From: Enhydrobacter aerosaccus
GTDB taxonomy: Bacteria > Pseudomonadota > Alphaproteobacteria > Reyranellales > Reyranellaceae
Length of the DNA: 64,000 bases
NCBI RefSeq assembly: GCF_900167455.1
Contig: NZ_FUWJ01000018.1
Coordinates: forward strand, 17,397-81,396
Direction of reading: 5' to 3'
The first letter of the stretch is position 1, and the number at the start of each line of letters is the position of its first letter. The notes under the pieces are model-generated. The model had not been told where the DNA came from and searched no databases. It worked only from the letters and a program-made list of their open reading frames with translations. Position numbers and translations under genes: made by a program. Below are positions 17,322 through 25,467 of the stretch, piece by piece.

Positions 17322-17819
17322 TCAGCGTCCCGAATTTTGGGCGACGGCAGCGCCGCCGCTGGTCGTCGCGGCGGCTGCCTTGATATCCGCGGCCTGCTGC
17401 GCGATCCCGAGCTTGCGATTGCACAGCGGCCAATTCCAGGCGCCATCCTTCTCGAAGATCACGAACTTCGCCAGTTCGGCCGCCTGCTGATAGTCGTGAG
17501 CGAGCGCAACCGCCTCCTTCACGGAGAGCGTCCGGCCATCCATCTGCTGCACGTAATTGATGACGGTGCGCGGGGAAAACTGGAACCGCCCGACGAAAGC
17601 ACCGCGGCCGCCATAGATCGGCGTGTAGGAATCACCATGACCGCCCGTCTCGCAGACCGCGAGCTGCCGCATCATCTCGTCCTTGCGCTCATCGATCTCG
17701 CGTAGGCGCATGTCTTCAGCCGCAACGGAAGAAGCGGACTGACTTTGGACGGGAGGCTTGGTGCAGCCAGCGATTGCGAGCAGCACCAGCAGGAAGGGAA
17801 AACGAGCTGTTGTTCTCAC
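17322..17819 (-). CDS. Lipoprotein with an Rpf/transglycosylase-like domain (putative muralytic)
   Basis: The 165-residue product has lipobox IAGC (Cys19). The rest follows the resuscitation-promoting-factor pattern: CETGGHG at 56-62 (compare CESGGNW, whose Glu is catalytic), then YGG and GRFQFSPRTV at 77-86 (compare GGLQFS..TW), a helix with KEAVALAHDYQQA, and GAWNWPLC at 126-133 (compare GWGAWPVC), giving a plausible Cys56-Cys133 disulfide. Rpf domains cleave the peptidoglycan glycan strand. I infer a membrane-anchored glycan hydrolase; automatic annotation would probably call it hypothetical. The start codon is GTG 17819. Confidence 0.65.
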   Translation of the reverse strand: MRTTARFPFLLVLLAIAGCTKPPVQSQSASSVAAEDMRLREIDERKDEMMRQLAVCETGGHGDSYTPIYGGRGAFVGRFQFSPRTVINYVQQMDGRTLSVKEAVALAHDYQQAAELAKFVIFEKDGAWNWPLCNRKLGIAQQAADIKAAAATTSGGAAVAQNSGR

Positions 17820-18317
17820 GCGGTCGCATGATTCCTACGAATTGCGCCGGAGTAAACCCTCTATTTGTGGATTTCTTCATCCTACCTGTTCGAAGTGAAC
17901 GCACCCAACATCTTGTGCGCAATTTCTTTGCGTCGCTCCCATCTACATTTGCGAAGAACGACTCATCGACATCCGCAGGATGCTTCACTGCATACACGCT
18001 GTCGCCGCGTACTTCACAGGATGTGTGATACTTTCGCGCATTCGGTTGTACGTTGGATTCCGTGACAATCTCGCTTGCGATGAGCTCGCGTTGCCGACGA
18101 ACGCCCTTCCCGCTCGCCTTCTGATCTTTCCGATTAGTGCATGTGATGCAACGACGTTATTCGGTCTGCGGGAACAGCCTTGGGACAAATGCGCGGAATC
18201 TCGCCTTCGCTGAAATCCACAACATCTTGATCGCGCGCGCAGACGCGCATGCGATGTCAATCTCGTGAGATCGTTCGCAATCTGGAATTCCGACAGCGCC
18301 TCGAGCGTCCGCAGACG
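17820..18317. other. Gene-free stretch of lower GC content
   Basis: I see no credible gene here. The short frames on both strands lack ribosome sites, family motifs and the codon pattern of the neighbours. The base composition is clearly less GC-rich than the window as a whole. It may hold promoters for the genes on either side, a decayed insertion or an undetected small RNA; nothing in the sequence decides. Confidence 0.5.
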
Positions 18318-18521
18318 TCAGGAGAAGGCGCAGCCGGCCTTCATCCCGAGGCGCTTGAAGATCATCGCCGCCGGGCAAAAGCCGGTGAACGAGGCTTGCA
18401 CCATGTTGAGTCCGACGAAGGCCGTGAACCACAGCCAGTAAGGGCTGTGGAGCTGGCTCAGCGCGAGGCTCACCAAAATCATCACACCGGCAAAAGCCAG
18501 AACCGCACGATCAATGGACAT
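18318..18521 (-). CDS. DUF2892 (YgaP transmembrane-type) inner membrane protein
   Basis: The 67-residue protein has two predicted membrane helices (AVLAFAGVMILVSLALSQL and WLWFTAFVGLNMVQASF) followed by FTGFCPAAMIFKRLGMKAGCAF, the conserved DUF2892 ending with its Cys-Pro. DUF2892 is the membrane part of YgaP-type rhodaneses and often travels alone in sulfur-handling operons. ATG 18521 was chosen because AAGGAG then lies six bases upstream; two earlier starts overlap that site. It follows the ArsR-family gene by 18 bases and is surely co-transcribed with it. Confidence 0.88.
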   Translation of the reverse strand: MSIDRAVLAFAGVMILVSLALSQLHSPYWLWFTAFVGLNMVQASFTGFCPAAMIFKRLGMKAGCAFS

Positions 18522-18539
18522 GGTCATCTCCTTCACAGG

Positions 18540-18851
18540 CTACCGCCCGCGTCGTGCGGGCCGGCAATACAGATCGTAGAGGACGCCGATCAGGCGCCTC
18601 ACGCCGTCATTGGCGAGCGAATAGTGGATGGTCTGCGCCTCGCGCCGTGTCTTGACGATGCCGGCTTCACGCAGCTTGGCCAGGTGCTGCGACAGCGCTG
18701 ACTGGCTCAAGCCAGCGACGGCCTCGAGTTCACCGACCGACCGCTCACCCTCCGACAGCTCGCACAGCACGATCAGCCGCCGATCATTGGCAATCGACTT
18801 CAGGAAAGCCGCCGCCTCCGACGCTTTCGCTTTGACGTCCTCAACATTCAT
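18540..18851 (-). CDS. ArsR-family repressor of the BigR/SqrR thiol-persulfide sensor type
   Basis: The 103-residue winged-helix protein has the recognition helix SQSALSQHLAKLREAGIVKTRR and EAQTIHYSL, very close to BigR/SqrR/YgaV proteins. It has exactly two cysteines, Cys30 and Cys96, 66 residues apart. From memory, this is the same spacing as the redox pair of BigR (42/108) and SqrR (41/107), which forms di- or tetrasulfide links when exposed to reactive sulfur and releases DNA. The DUF2892 neighbour fits this role. ATG 18851 is used because an upstream in-frame TTG coincides with the -35 box. Confidence 0.88.
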   Translation of the reverse strand: MNVEDVKAKASEAAAFLKSIANDRRLIVLCELSEGERSVGELEAVAGLSQSALSQHLAKLREAGIVKTRREAQTIHYSLANDGVRRLIGVLYDLYCRPARRGR

Positions 18852-18858
18852 ACTTGCT

Positions 18859-18887
18859 AAATTAGTTTTAACTAATATATCTGTCAA
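18859..18887 (-). promoter_or_regulatory. Sigma70-type promoter of the arsR gene with embedded 16-bp palindromic operator
   Basis: On the minus strand a perfect TTGACA (18887-18882) is followed after 17 bases by TAATTT (18864-18859). The perfect palindrome ATTAGTTTTAACTAAT (18861-18876) covers the spacer and the -10 box, an ideal repressor site. The expected transcription start falls almost on the ATG at 18851, so the mRNA may be leaderless. In the other direction TTGCTA (18854-18859) and TATATC (18876-18881), 16 bases apart, could drive the RND genes, so one repressor could control both. Confidence 0.7.
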
Positions 18888-18913
18888 GCCCGACCATCAG
18901 AAAGATCGCGAGA

Positions 18914-19885
18914 ATGATCCGCAAAGCTCTCCTTGCTGCCGGCGCGCTGCTGGGACTCCATCTGCCCGCGGCGGCACAGGATGTCGCCGTCACGCGCCGA
19001 CTGGTCGACGACCGCAAGGCCGTGATCGCGACCGTCGAGCCGATCCGCGAGCTCAAGGCACGCGCCCGTATCGGCGGGACCGTGACGGCTCTCACAGTCC
19101 GCGAAGGCGATGCGGTGCAGGCGGGTCAGCAGATCGCCACCGTCGTCGATCCCAAGCTTGCGCTGCAGATACAGGCGCTCGAATCGCGCAACGAAGCCCA
19201 GGCGGCGATACGAGAGCAGGCGCAGATCGATTTCGCCCGCGTTCAGCAGTTGCGACCCTCGGGCGCCGCGTCGCAGGCGCAGGTTGACCAGGCCCGGACG
19301 CGGCTGGAGGCGGCGGAACGCATGCTGCAGGCGCTGCGTTCGGATCGCGAGGTCGTGAATCAGCAATCGACGGAAGGTGCGGTGCTGGCGCCTGGAGCCG
19401 GACGTATCCTGAACGTGCCCATTGCCATCGGCAGCGTCGTCATGTCCGGCGAGACCATCGCCACCCTGGCGACCGACAACTACATCCTGCGCCTGCAGTT
19501 GCCGGAGCGGCATGCGCGCTTCATGAAGGTCGGCGACGCGATCCTGATCGGCGCGCGCGGCCTCCAGCAGCAGGGACAGGAGACGCTGCGGCGCGGCACG
19601 GTCCGACTCGTCTATCCGCAGATCGATCAGGGCCGCGTGATCGCCGATGCCGATGTCGAGGGGCTGGGCGATTACTTCGTCGGCGAGCGCACGCGTGCCT
19701 ACGTGGCCACCGGCCAGCGTGACGCGCTGGTGGTGCCGGAAGGCTATGTCTATCGCCGCTTCGGCGTCAGCTACCTCAAGCTGAAGAGCGGCGAGGAAGT
19801 CGTCGTCCAGGTCGGCCTGCCGGTCGAGGGCGGCGTCGAGATCCTGGCTGGTGTCCGCGAAGGCGACGTGGTGGTCCGGCCATGA
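18914..19885 (+). CDS. RND efflux periplasmic adaptor (membrane fusion protein)
   Basis: The 323-residue protein has a signal peptide (about 1-22, ending AAAQD) and the MFP order: a lipoyl-like half GGTVTALTVREGDAVQAGQQIATV, a helical hairpin (about 90-145, FARVQQLRPSGAASQAQVDQARTRLEAAE), a second lipoyl half GAVLAPGAGRILNVPIAIGSVV and a beta-barrel end. It links an inner-membrane RND pump to an outer-membrane channel; no channel gene is visible nearby. It overlaps the pump gene by four bases and diverges from the thiol-sensing repressor. Confidence 0.93.
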   Translation: MIRKALLAAGALLGLHLPAAAQDVAVTRRLVDDRKAVIATVEPIRELKARARIGGTVTALTVREGDAVQAGQQIATVVDPKLALQIQALESRNEAQAAIREQAQIDFARVQQLRPSGAASQAQVDQARTRLEAAERMLQALRSDREVVNQQSTEGAVLAPGAGRILNVPIAIGSVVMSGETIATLATDNYILRLQLPERHARFMKVGDAILIGARGLQQQGQETLRRGTVRLVYPQIDQGRVIADADVEGLGDYFVGERTRAYVATGQRDALVVPEGYVYRRFGVSYLKLKSGEEVVVQVGLPVEGGVEILAGVREGDVVVRP

Positions 19886-22800
19886 AACTCGGTTTTTCCG
19901 GCCTGCTGACGCGCGCGACCATCTCCTCGCCGCTGACGCCCCTGTTCCTGGTGGCGGCCCTGATCGTCGGCGTGCTGGCTCTGCTCGGCCTGCCGCGCGA
20001 GGAGGAGCCGCAGATCAGCGTCCCGATGGTCGACATCATCGTCAGCGCCAACGGCTACAAGGCCGGCGATGCGATCGAACTCATCACCAAGCCGCTCGAG
20101 GACATCGTCAAGGGCATCAGCGGCGTCGAACACGTCTACTCGACGACAGACGACGATCAGGTTCTGGTGACGGCACGCTTCCTCGTCGGCACCGACCAGG
20201 ATACGGCCCTCCTGCGCATCCACGAGAAGATCCGCGCCAACATAGCCGATCTTCCCAAGGGCATTCCCGAGCCGCTGATCGTCGGCCGCGGCATCAACGA
20301 CGTGGCGATCGTGACCCTCACCCTGGCGCCAAAGCCGGAGGCTGCTGCCCGCTGGACCGACAACGGCCTGTTCCAGATCGCCGACGAGCTGCGCCACGAG
20401 CTCGTCAAGGTCGACGATGTGGGATTGAGCTACATCGTCGGCGGCAGCCCCAATCAGATCCGCGTCGAGCCCGATCCGGAACGGCTGGCGCTCTACGGCA
20501 TCACGCTGAACCAGCTCGTCGACAAGCTGAACAACGCCAACCGCTCCTTCCTCGTCGGTGCCTTCCGGCAACTCGACAAGAACGTCCCCGTCGTTGCCGG
20601 CCAGACTTTGCAGGGCGTGCCCGACATCGGGCTGTTGCTGCTGACCTCGCGCGACGGTCGGCCTGTCTATCTGAAGGACGTCGCGTCCGTCGTGGTCGGC
20701 GCGGCGGAACCCGGCCACCATACCTGGGCGCTCGACCGCACAGCGTCGGGGCAACTCGATAAGCGCCCGATGGTGACCGTCGCCTTCGCCAAGCGGCGCG
20801 GCGCCAATGCCGTCATCGTCGCCGATCAGATCATGGGGCGGCTGAAGACCGTGGAGGGTCGGCTGGTACCGGCCGACGTCACCGTGACCGTGAGCCGCAA
20901 CTACGGCGAAACGGCAACCGAGAAGGCCGACGAGCTCCTGTTCCACCTTGCGCTCGCCACTGTCTCGATCGTGTTGCTGATCACTCTTACGGTCGGGTGG
21001 CGCGAGGGGCTGGTCGTGCTGGTCGTGATACCGACTACCATCCTGCTCACCCTCTTCGCCTCCTGGCTGATGGGCTACACGATCAATCGCGTCAGCCTGT
21101 TTGCGCTGATCTTCTCGATCGGCATCCTGGTCGACGACGCTATCGTCGTGGTGGAGAACATCGTGCGCCACTGGCAGGCCAAGCGGGGCGCCGATCTCGA
21201 GACGACCGCGGTCGAGGCCGTGGCGGAAGTCGGCAATCCGACCATCGTCGCCACCCTCACCATCGTCGTGGCCCTGCTGCCGATGATGTTCGTCAGCGGG
21301 ATGATGGGGCCCTACATGAGCCCGATCCCCGCCAACGCCTCTATGGCGATGGTGTTCTCCTTCTTCGTCGCCGTCGTCATCACGCCATGGCTGCTGATCC
21401 GGATCGCCGGACGCCATGTCGCGCGCGCCGCGGCGTCGGGCGAGGTCGCGCATCATGACGAGGTCGGCGCTCTCGGCCGCTTCTATCTGCGCATCGCCCG
21501 CCCGCTGCTGACCGGCCGTCACCGCGCCAAGGTGTTCCTCGCTGCGACGACCGCGGCCACGGTGGCGGTCTGCGCCCTGTTCGCCACCAGCGACGTCACG
21601 GTCAAGCTGCTGCCTTTCGACAACAAGTCGGAGCTGCAGGTCGTGGTCGACCTCCCGCAATCGGCCACCCTCGAGGATACGGAGCGTTTCCTGACGGCGG
21701 CGGCCGAGCGCCTGAAGGATCTGCCGGAACTCACCTCCCTGCAGCTCTATGCCGGGACCTCGGCGCCGTTCAACTTCAACGGGCTGGTGCGGCACTATTA
21801 TCTGCGCAGCCGCCCCGACCAGGGTGACCTGCAGATCAACCTGCTGCCAAAGGGCGAGCGCAGCCGCGCCAGCCACGCGATCGCGCTCGACGTGCGCAAG
21901 CGCCTGGAAAGTCTGCCCAAGCTCCCGGGCACGGTCGTGAAGGTGGTCGAGGTGCCGCCCGGACCGCCGGTGCTCGCCACCCTGCTGGCCGAGATCTACG
22001 GCAACGACGAGACCGCCCGGCGCGATGCAGCGGCGAAGGTCCGCGAAGCCTTCGCCAAGGTGCCATTCGTGGTCGATGTCGACGACACCTTCCATCAGCC
22101 CGGGGAGCGAGTGCGCTTCGAGATCAACCAGGAGAACCTCGAGTTCTATGGTGTCAACGAGCAGGCCGTGTACGACACCATCGCCGCTGTCCTCGGCGGC
22201 GTGAAAGTGGGCTATTCCCAGCGCGGTCACGGCGCCAAGCCGATCGAGATCGTGGTCAAGCTGCCGCGCAGCGCCGAATGGCTGGGCGAGCGCATCCTGT
22301 CGACCCCGCTCGCGGCCGGCGGCACGACGCGCCAGGGACGCAACGTCGAGCTGGGCGACGTGGTGACCGTGAAGCGCGAACCCGGCTCCTACAGCCTGTT
22401 CCGCCGCGACGGCCGCTTCGCGGAGATGGTGCAGGCCGACGTCGCCGGCCGCTTCGAGGCGCCCATCTACGGTATGCTCGCGGTCGAGGACGAGATCGCC
22501 AAGCTCGACTGGGGCAAGGCCGGACTGCTGCCCGTTCACTATCACGGCCAGCCCAAGGACGAATCGAAGCCGTCGCTGCTGTGGGATGGCGAGTGGGAGG
22601 TGACCTACGTCACCTTCCGCGACATGGGCGCAGCCTTCGGCGTCGCCATCCTCGGCATCTACCTGCTGGTGGTGGCCCAGTTCGGCTCCTACCGGTTGCC
22701 GCTGGTGATCCTGACGCCGGTGCCGCTCACCCTGATCGGCATCGTGCTCGGCCACTGGATGCTGGGCGCACCCTTCACGGCGACCTCGATGATCGGCTTC

Positions 22801-23112
22801 ATTGCGCTTGCCGGCATCATCGTGCGCAACTCGATCCTGCTGGTGGACTTCATCCAGCGCCTGCGGGCGGAAGGAAAGGGCCTGCGTGATGCCCTGCTCG
22901 AAGCGGGTGCCATCCGCTTCAAGCCGATCTTCCTCACCGCGGCGGCGGCGATCATCGGCGCCGCCTTCATCATCGCCGACCCGATCTTCCAGGGCCTGGC
23001 GATCTCCCTGGTGTTCGGCCTCGCCTCCTCGACCGCCCTCACCGTGCTGGTGATCCCGGCGATCTATGTCTGGCTGCGCGACGACGGCAAGGCCATGAGC
23101 ACGCCGCGCTGA
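19882..23112 (+). CDS. RND-family efflux permease (AcrB-type fold)
   Basis: The 1076-residue inner-membrane pump has 12 expected membrane helices in two halves and two large periplasmic loops. The N-terminal half begins with a membrane helix (LFLVAALIVGVLALLGL) and PREEEPQISVPMV. GILVDDAIVVVENIVRHW in helix 4 has the paired Asp residues of the proton relay, and AGIIVRNSILLVDFIQ is its partner in the second half. The sequence resembles broad-specificity hydrophobe/amphiphile pumps more than metal exporters, although the substrate is not determinable. Start ATG overlaps the adaptor stop (ATGA). Confidence 0.95.
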   Translation: MKLGFSGLLTRATISSPLTPLFLVAALIVGVLALLGLPREEEPQISVPMVDIIVSANGYKAGDAIELITKPLEDIVKGISGVEHVYSTTDDDQVLVTARFLVGTDQDTALLRIHEKIRANIADLPKGIPEPLIVGRGINDVAIVTLTLAPKPEAAARWTDNGLFQIADELRHELVKVDDVGLSYIVGGSPNQIRVEPDPERLALYGITLNQLVDKLNNANRSFLVGAFRQLDKNVPVVAGQTLQGVPDIGLLLLTSRDGRPVYLKDVASVVVGAAEPGHHTWALDRTASGQLDKRPMVTVAFAKRRGANAVIVADQIMGRLKTVEGRLVPADVTVTVSRNYGETATEKADELLFHLALATVSIVLLITLTVGWREGLVVLVVIPTTILLTLFASWLMGYTINRVSLFALIFSIGILVDDAIVVVENIVRHWQAKRGADLETTAVEAVAEVGNPTIVATLTIVVALLPMMFVSGMMGPYMSPIPANASMAMVFSFFVAVVITPWLLIRIAGRHVARAAASGEVAHHDEVGALGRFYLRIARPLLTGRHRAKVFLAATTAATVAVCALFATSDVTVKLLPFDNKSELQVVVDLPQSATLEDTERFLTAAAERLKDLPELTSLQLYAGTSAPFNFNGLVRHYYLRSRPDQGDLQINLLPKGERSRASHAIALDVRKRLESLPKLPGTVVKVVEVPPGPPVLATLLAEIYGNDETARRDAAAKVREAFAKVPFVVDVDDTFHQPGERVRFEINQENLEFYGVNEQAVYDTIAAVLGGVKVGYSQRGHGAKPIEIVVKLPRSAEWLGERILSTPLAAGGTTRQGRNVELGDVVTVKREPGSYSLFRRDGRFAEMVQADVAGRFEAPIYGMLAVEDEIAKLDWGKAGLLPVHYHGQPKDESKPSLLWDGEWEVTYVTFRDMGAAFGVAILGIYLLVVAQFGSYRLPLVILTPVPLTLIGIVLGHWMLGAPFTATSMIGFIALAGIIVRNSILLVDFIQRLRAEGKGLRDALLEAGAIRFKPIFLTAAAAIIGAAFIIADPIFQGLAISLVFGLASSTALTVLVIPAIYVWLRDDGKAMSTPR

Positions 23113-23124
23113 GTGGACGGCCGG

Positions 23125-24036
23125 TCAGGTCCCGGCCGGATGCACCGTCATCCAGTGGCGCGCGATCTCCTCGCGCCGCGCTACCCAGACCTTGGGCTTG
23201 GAGGCGACATAGTCGAGGAAGCGCGCCAGGGTCGCGGCGCGGCTCGGCCGGCCCGCGAGCCGGCAATGGATGCCGATCGACATCATCTTGGGATGCCGTG
23301 CGCCCTCGGCATAGAGCATGTCGAAGGCATCCTTCATGGCCTGTAGCCAGCCGTCGCCAGCGCTGAAGCCGGGCGCGACGGCGAACTTCATGTCGTTCAC
23401 TTCAAGCGTGTAAGGGACGATGAGATGCGGCGTACCCTCGACGCGCACCCAGTAAGGAAGGTCGTCGTTGTAGGAATCGCTCGAATAGAGGAAGCCGCCA
23501 TGCTGCACGACGGCCTTGAGCGAATTCATCCCCAGCCGGCCCGTGTACCAGCCCACCGGCGGCTTGCCGGCCGTTTCCTTGATTGCCCGCACCGCCTTCC
23601 TGATGTGGTCGAGCTCCTGGTCGAGCGTGAAGTCCTTGTAGTTGATCCAGCGATAGCCGTGGCTCGCCACCTCGTGGCCTGCCTCGGCCATGGCCTTGCC
23701 CGCCGCCGGATTGAGCTCGAGCGCCCGGCCAATCGCCCAGGAGGTGAAATGCATGTTGCGTTCGCCGAACAGGCGCAGGATGCGCCAGAAGCCGGCACGG
23801 CTGCCATATTCATAGACCGACTCGGTCGACAGATCGCGCGCGCCCGGCAGCGGCACGCCGCCCGGCGTCTCGGTCAGGAAGACCTCCGAGGCCGCGTCGC
23901 CGTTCAGGATCGTGTTCTCCCCGCCCTCCTCGTAGTTCAGCACGAAGCTCACCGCGATCCGCGCCTCGTTGGGCCATTGGGGGTCCGGCGGATTGGGGCC
24001 ATAGCCGATAAGATTGCGGTCGAGATGATTGTGCAT
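23125..24036 (-). CDS. puuE: Allantoinase PuuE (polysaccharide-deacetylase fold)
   Basis: The 303-residue protein starts DRNLIGYGPNPPDPQWPN and has ARIAVSFVLNYEEGGENTIL, both signatures of PuuE, the metal-independent allantoinase of the carbohydrate-esterase-4 fold. HEVASHGYRWINY and the C-terminal IHCRLAGRPSRAATLARFLDYV also fit the family. PuuE opens allantoin to allantoate in purine breakdown. Its start diverges, 81 bases away, from the allantoate-amidohydrolase-like gene, which would act next. The frame stays open for 4.5 kb further upstream but that part is antisense to other genes, so ATG 24036 is the start. Confidence 0.88.
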   Translation of the reverse strand: MHNHLDRNLIGYGPNPPDPQWPNEARIAVSFVLNYEEGGENTILNGDAASEVFLTETPGGVPLPGARDLSTESVYEYGSRAGFWRILRLFGERNMHFTSWAIGRALELNPAAGKAMAEAGHEVASHGYRWINYKDFTLDQELDHIRKAVRAIKETAGKPPVGWYTGRLGMNSLKAVVQHGGFLYSSDSYNDDLPYWVRVEGTPHLIVPYTLEVNDMKFAVAPGFSAGDGWLQAMKDAFDMLYAEGARHPKMMSIGIHCRLAGRPSRAATLARFLDYVASKPKVWVARREEIARHWMTVHPAGT

Positions 24037-24117
24037 GGAAGGCCCCTCGCAAACGCCAACGATTGAAGGCCGACTATGGGGCCGGTATAGCTCGGCCGAC
24101 AAGCGCGAGGAGAAGGA

Positions 24118-25359
24118 ATGAGCAGCGCTAATGCGGTGCGCGAAGACCGGTTGTGGCAACGGCATGCCGACATGGCGAAGCTGGGCGGCACGCCCAAGGG
24201 CGGCGTGAACCGTCAGGCCCTGTCGCCGGAGGATGCGGCGGCCCGCAACTTGCTGATGAGCTGGGCCAAGGCGCGCGGCTTTTCGATCTTCACCGACGTG
24301 ATGGGCAACCTGTTCGTACAGCGCGCCGGCATCGACGCGAACGCGGCGCCGGTGATGAGCGGCTCGCATATGGACAGTCAGCCCACGGGCGGCCGCTTCG
24401 ACGGCATGTACGGCGTGCTGGCCGCCTTCGAGGCGCTCGAGGCGCTGGAGGATGCCGGCATCCGGACCAAACGCCCCGTCATGGCGGTGGCCTGGACCAA
24501 CGAGGAAGGCTCGCGCTTCCAGCCCGGCGCCATGGGCTCGGCGGTGTTCGCCGGCACGTACAAGCTCGACGAGATGCTGCAGGTGAAGGACTGGAAGGGC
24601 ATCACCCTGAAGGACGCGCTGGCCGAGACGCTGAAGGCCGCGCCGGCGCCGATGCGCGACGGCAAGCCGGGCTTCGCCGTCGACTCCTATGTCGAGGCGC
24701 ATATCGAGCAGGGCCCGCGGCTCGAGAACGAGAACAAGACGATCGGGGTCGTGACGGCGATCCAGGGCAGCCGCCGCTACATCGTCGAGATCGATGGCGA
24801 GGAAGCGCATGCCGGCACGACGCCGCGCAGCGCGCGCAAGGATGCCTTTGCCGCCGCGACCCGACTTGCGGCTGCGATGTACGCGACGACGACCGATGCC
24901 GACGATACGCTGCGCTTCACCATCGGCCGCGTCGAGGTCTCGCCCGGTTCGCCCAACACGGTGCCGGGCAAGGTGCTGTTCACGATCGACATGCGCCATC
25001 CCGACAATGCGGTCCTGGAAGAACACGAGAAGGCGTTGCGCGAGATCGTCGCCACCAGGGCCAAGCCCTGCCCCGCCAGGATCGAGCGCGTGACCAATGT
25101 CGCGCCCACCTATTTCGATCCCAAGGTCGTCGACCTGGTGCGCGCCAAGACCGAGGCGCTGGGCCTCAGCCACATGGACATGCCGTCCGGCGCCGGCCAC
25201 GACGCCATGCATCTCGCCAAGCTGTGTCCGGCCGGCATGATCTTCGTGCCCTGCGAGCGGGGCATCAGCCACAACGAGATCGAGAACGCCACGCCCGCCG
25301 ACCTTGCCGCCGGAACCCGCGTGCTTGTCGAAGTGCTGGAGGCGCTGGCCAATCGCTAA
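24118..25359 (+). CDS. Zn-dependent M20-family hydrolase, allantoate amidohydrolase / N-carbamoyl-amino-acid hydrolase type
   Basis: The 413-residue protein has the AllC/HyuC motifs: GSHMDSQPTGGRFDGMYGVL (metal-site His and Asp), WTNEEGSRF (bridging Glu), EAHIEQGPRLE, and SGAGHDAMHLAKLCPAGMIF near the end. These enzymes remove ammonia and CO2 from allantoate or hydrolyse N-carbamoyl amino acids. The divergent puuE gene favours an ureide substrate; the paralogous carbamoylases cannot be excluded. GGAGAAGGA precedes the ATG. The M20 gene 108 bases downstream may be on the same transcript, though a palindromic repeat separates them. Confidence 0.88.
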   Translation: MSSANAVREDRLWQRHADMAKLGGTPKGGVNRQALSPEDAAARNLLMSWAKARGFSIFTDVMGNLFVQRAGIDANAAPVMSGSHMDSQPTGGRFDGMYGVLAAFEALEALEDAGIRTKRPVMAVAWTNEEGSRFQPGAMGSAVFAGTYKLDEMLQVKDWKGITLKDALAETLKAAPAPMRDGKPGFAVDSYVEAHIEQGPRLENENKTIGVVTAIQGSRRYIVEIDGEEAHAGTTPRSARKDAFAAATRLAAAMYATTTDADDTLRFTIGRVEVSPGSPNTVPGKVLFTIDMRHPDNAVLEEHEKALREIVATRAKPCPARIERVTNVAPTYFDPKVVDLVRAKTEALGLSHMDMPSGAGHDAMHLAKLCPAGMIFVPCERGISHNEIENATPADLAAGTRVLVEVLEALANR

Positions 25360-25390
25360 TGGCCCATCGCCGTCGTCGCAAACCATAGCC

Positions 25391-25440
25391 GTGTCATCCC
25401 GAGCGCAGCGAGGGATCCCTCGCCGTGCTCGGGATGACAC
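25391..25440. repeat. 50-bp palindromic intergenic repeat (GTGTCATCCCGAGC type)
   Basis: The outer arms are GTGTCATCCCGAGC at 25391-25404 and GCTCGGGATGACAC at 25427-25440, perfectly complementary. The centre holds GAGGGATCCCTC, another palindrome. This core resembles a dispersed palindromic repeat I associate with several alphaproteobacterial genomes (from memory). As RNA it would fold strongly and could act as an mRNA end or stabiliser after the hydrolase gene. Confidence 0.8.
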
Positions 25441-25467
25441 CTTTGTCTTCATCGAGGAAATACCGTC

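Noticed and set aside
19771..22755. A 994-codon open frame on the minus strand
   Set aside because: It is antisense to the RND adaptor and permease and is rich in Asp, His, Gly and Gln without a recognisable fold.
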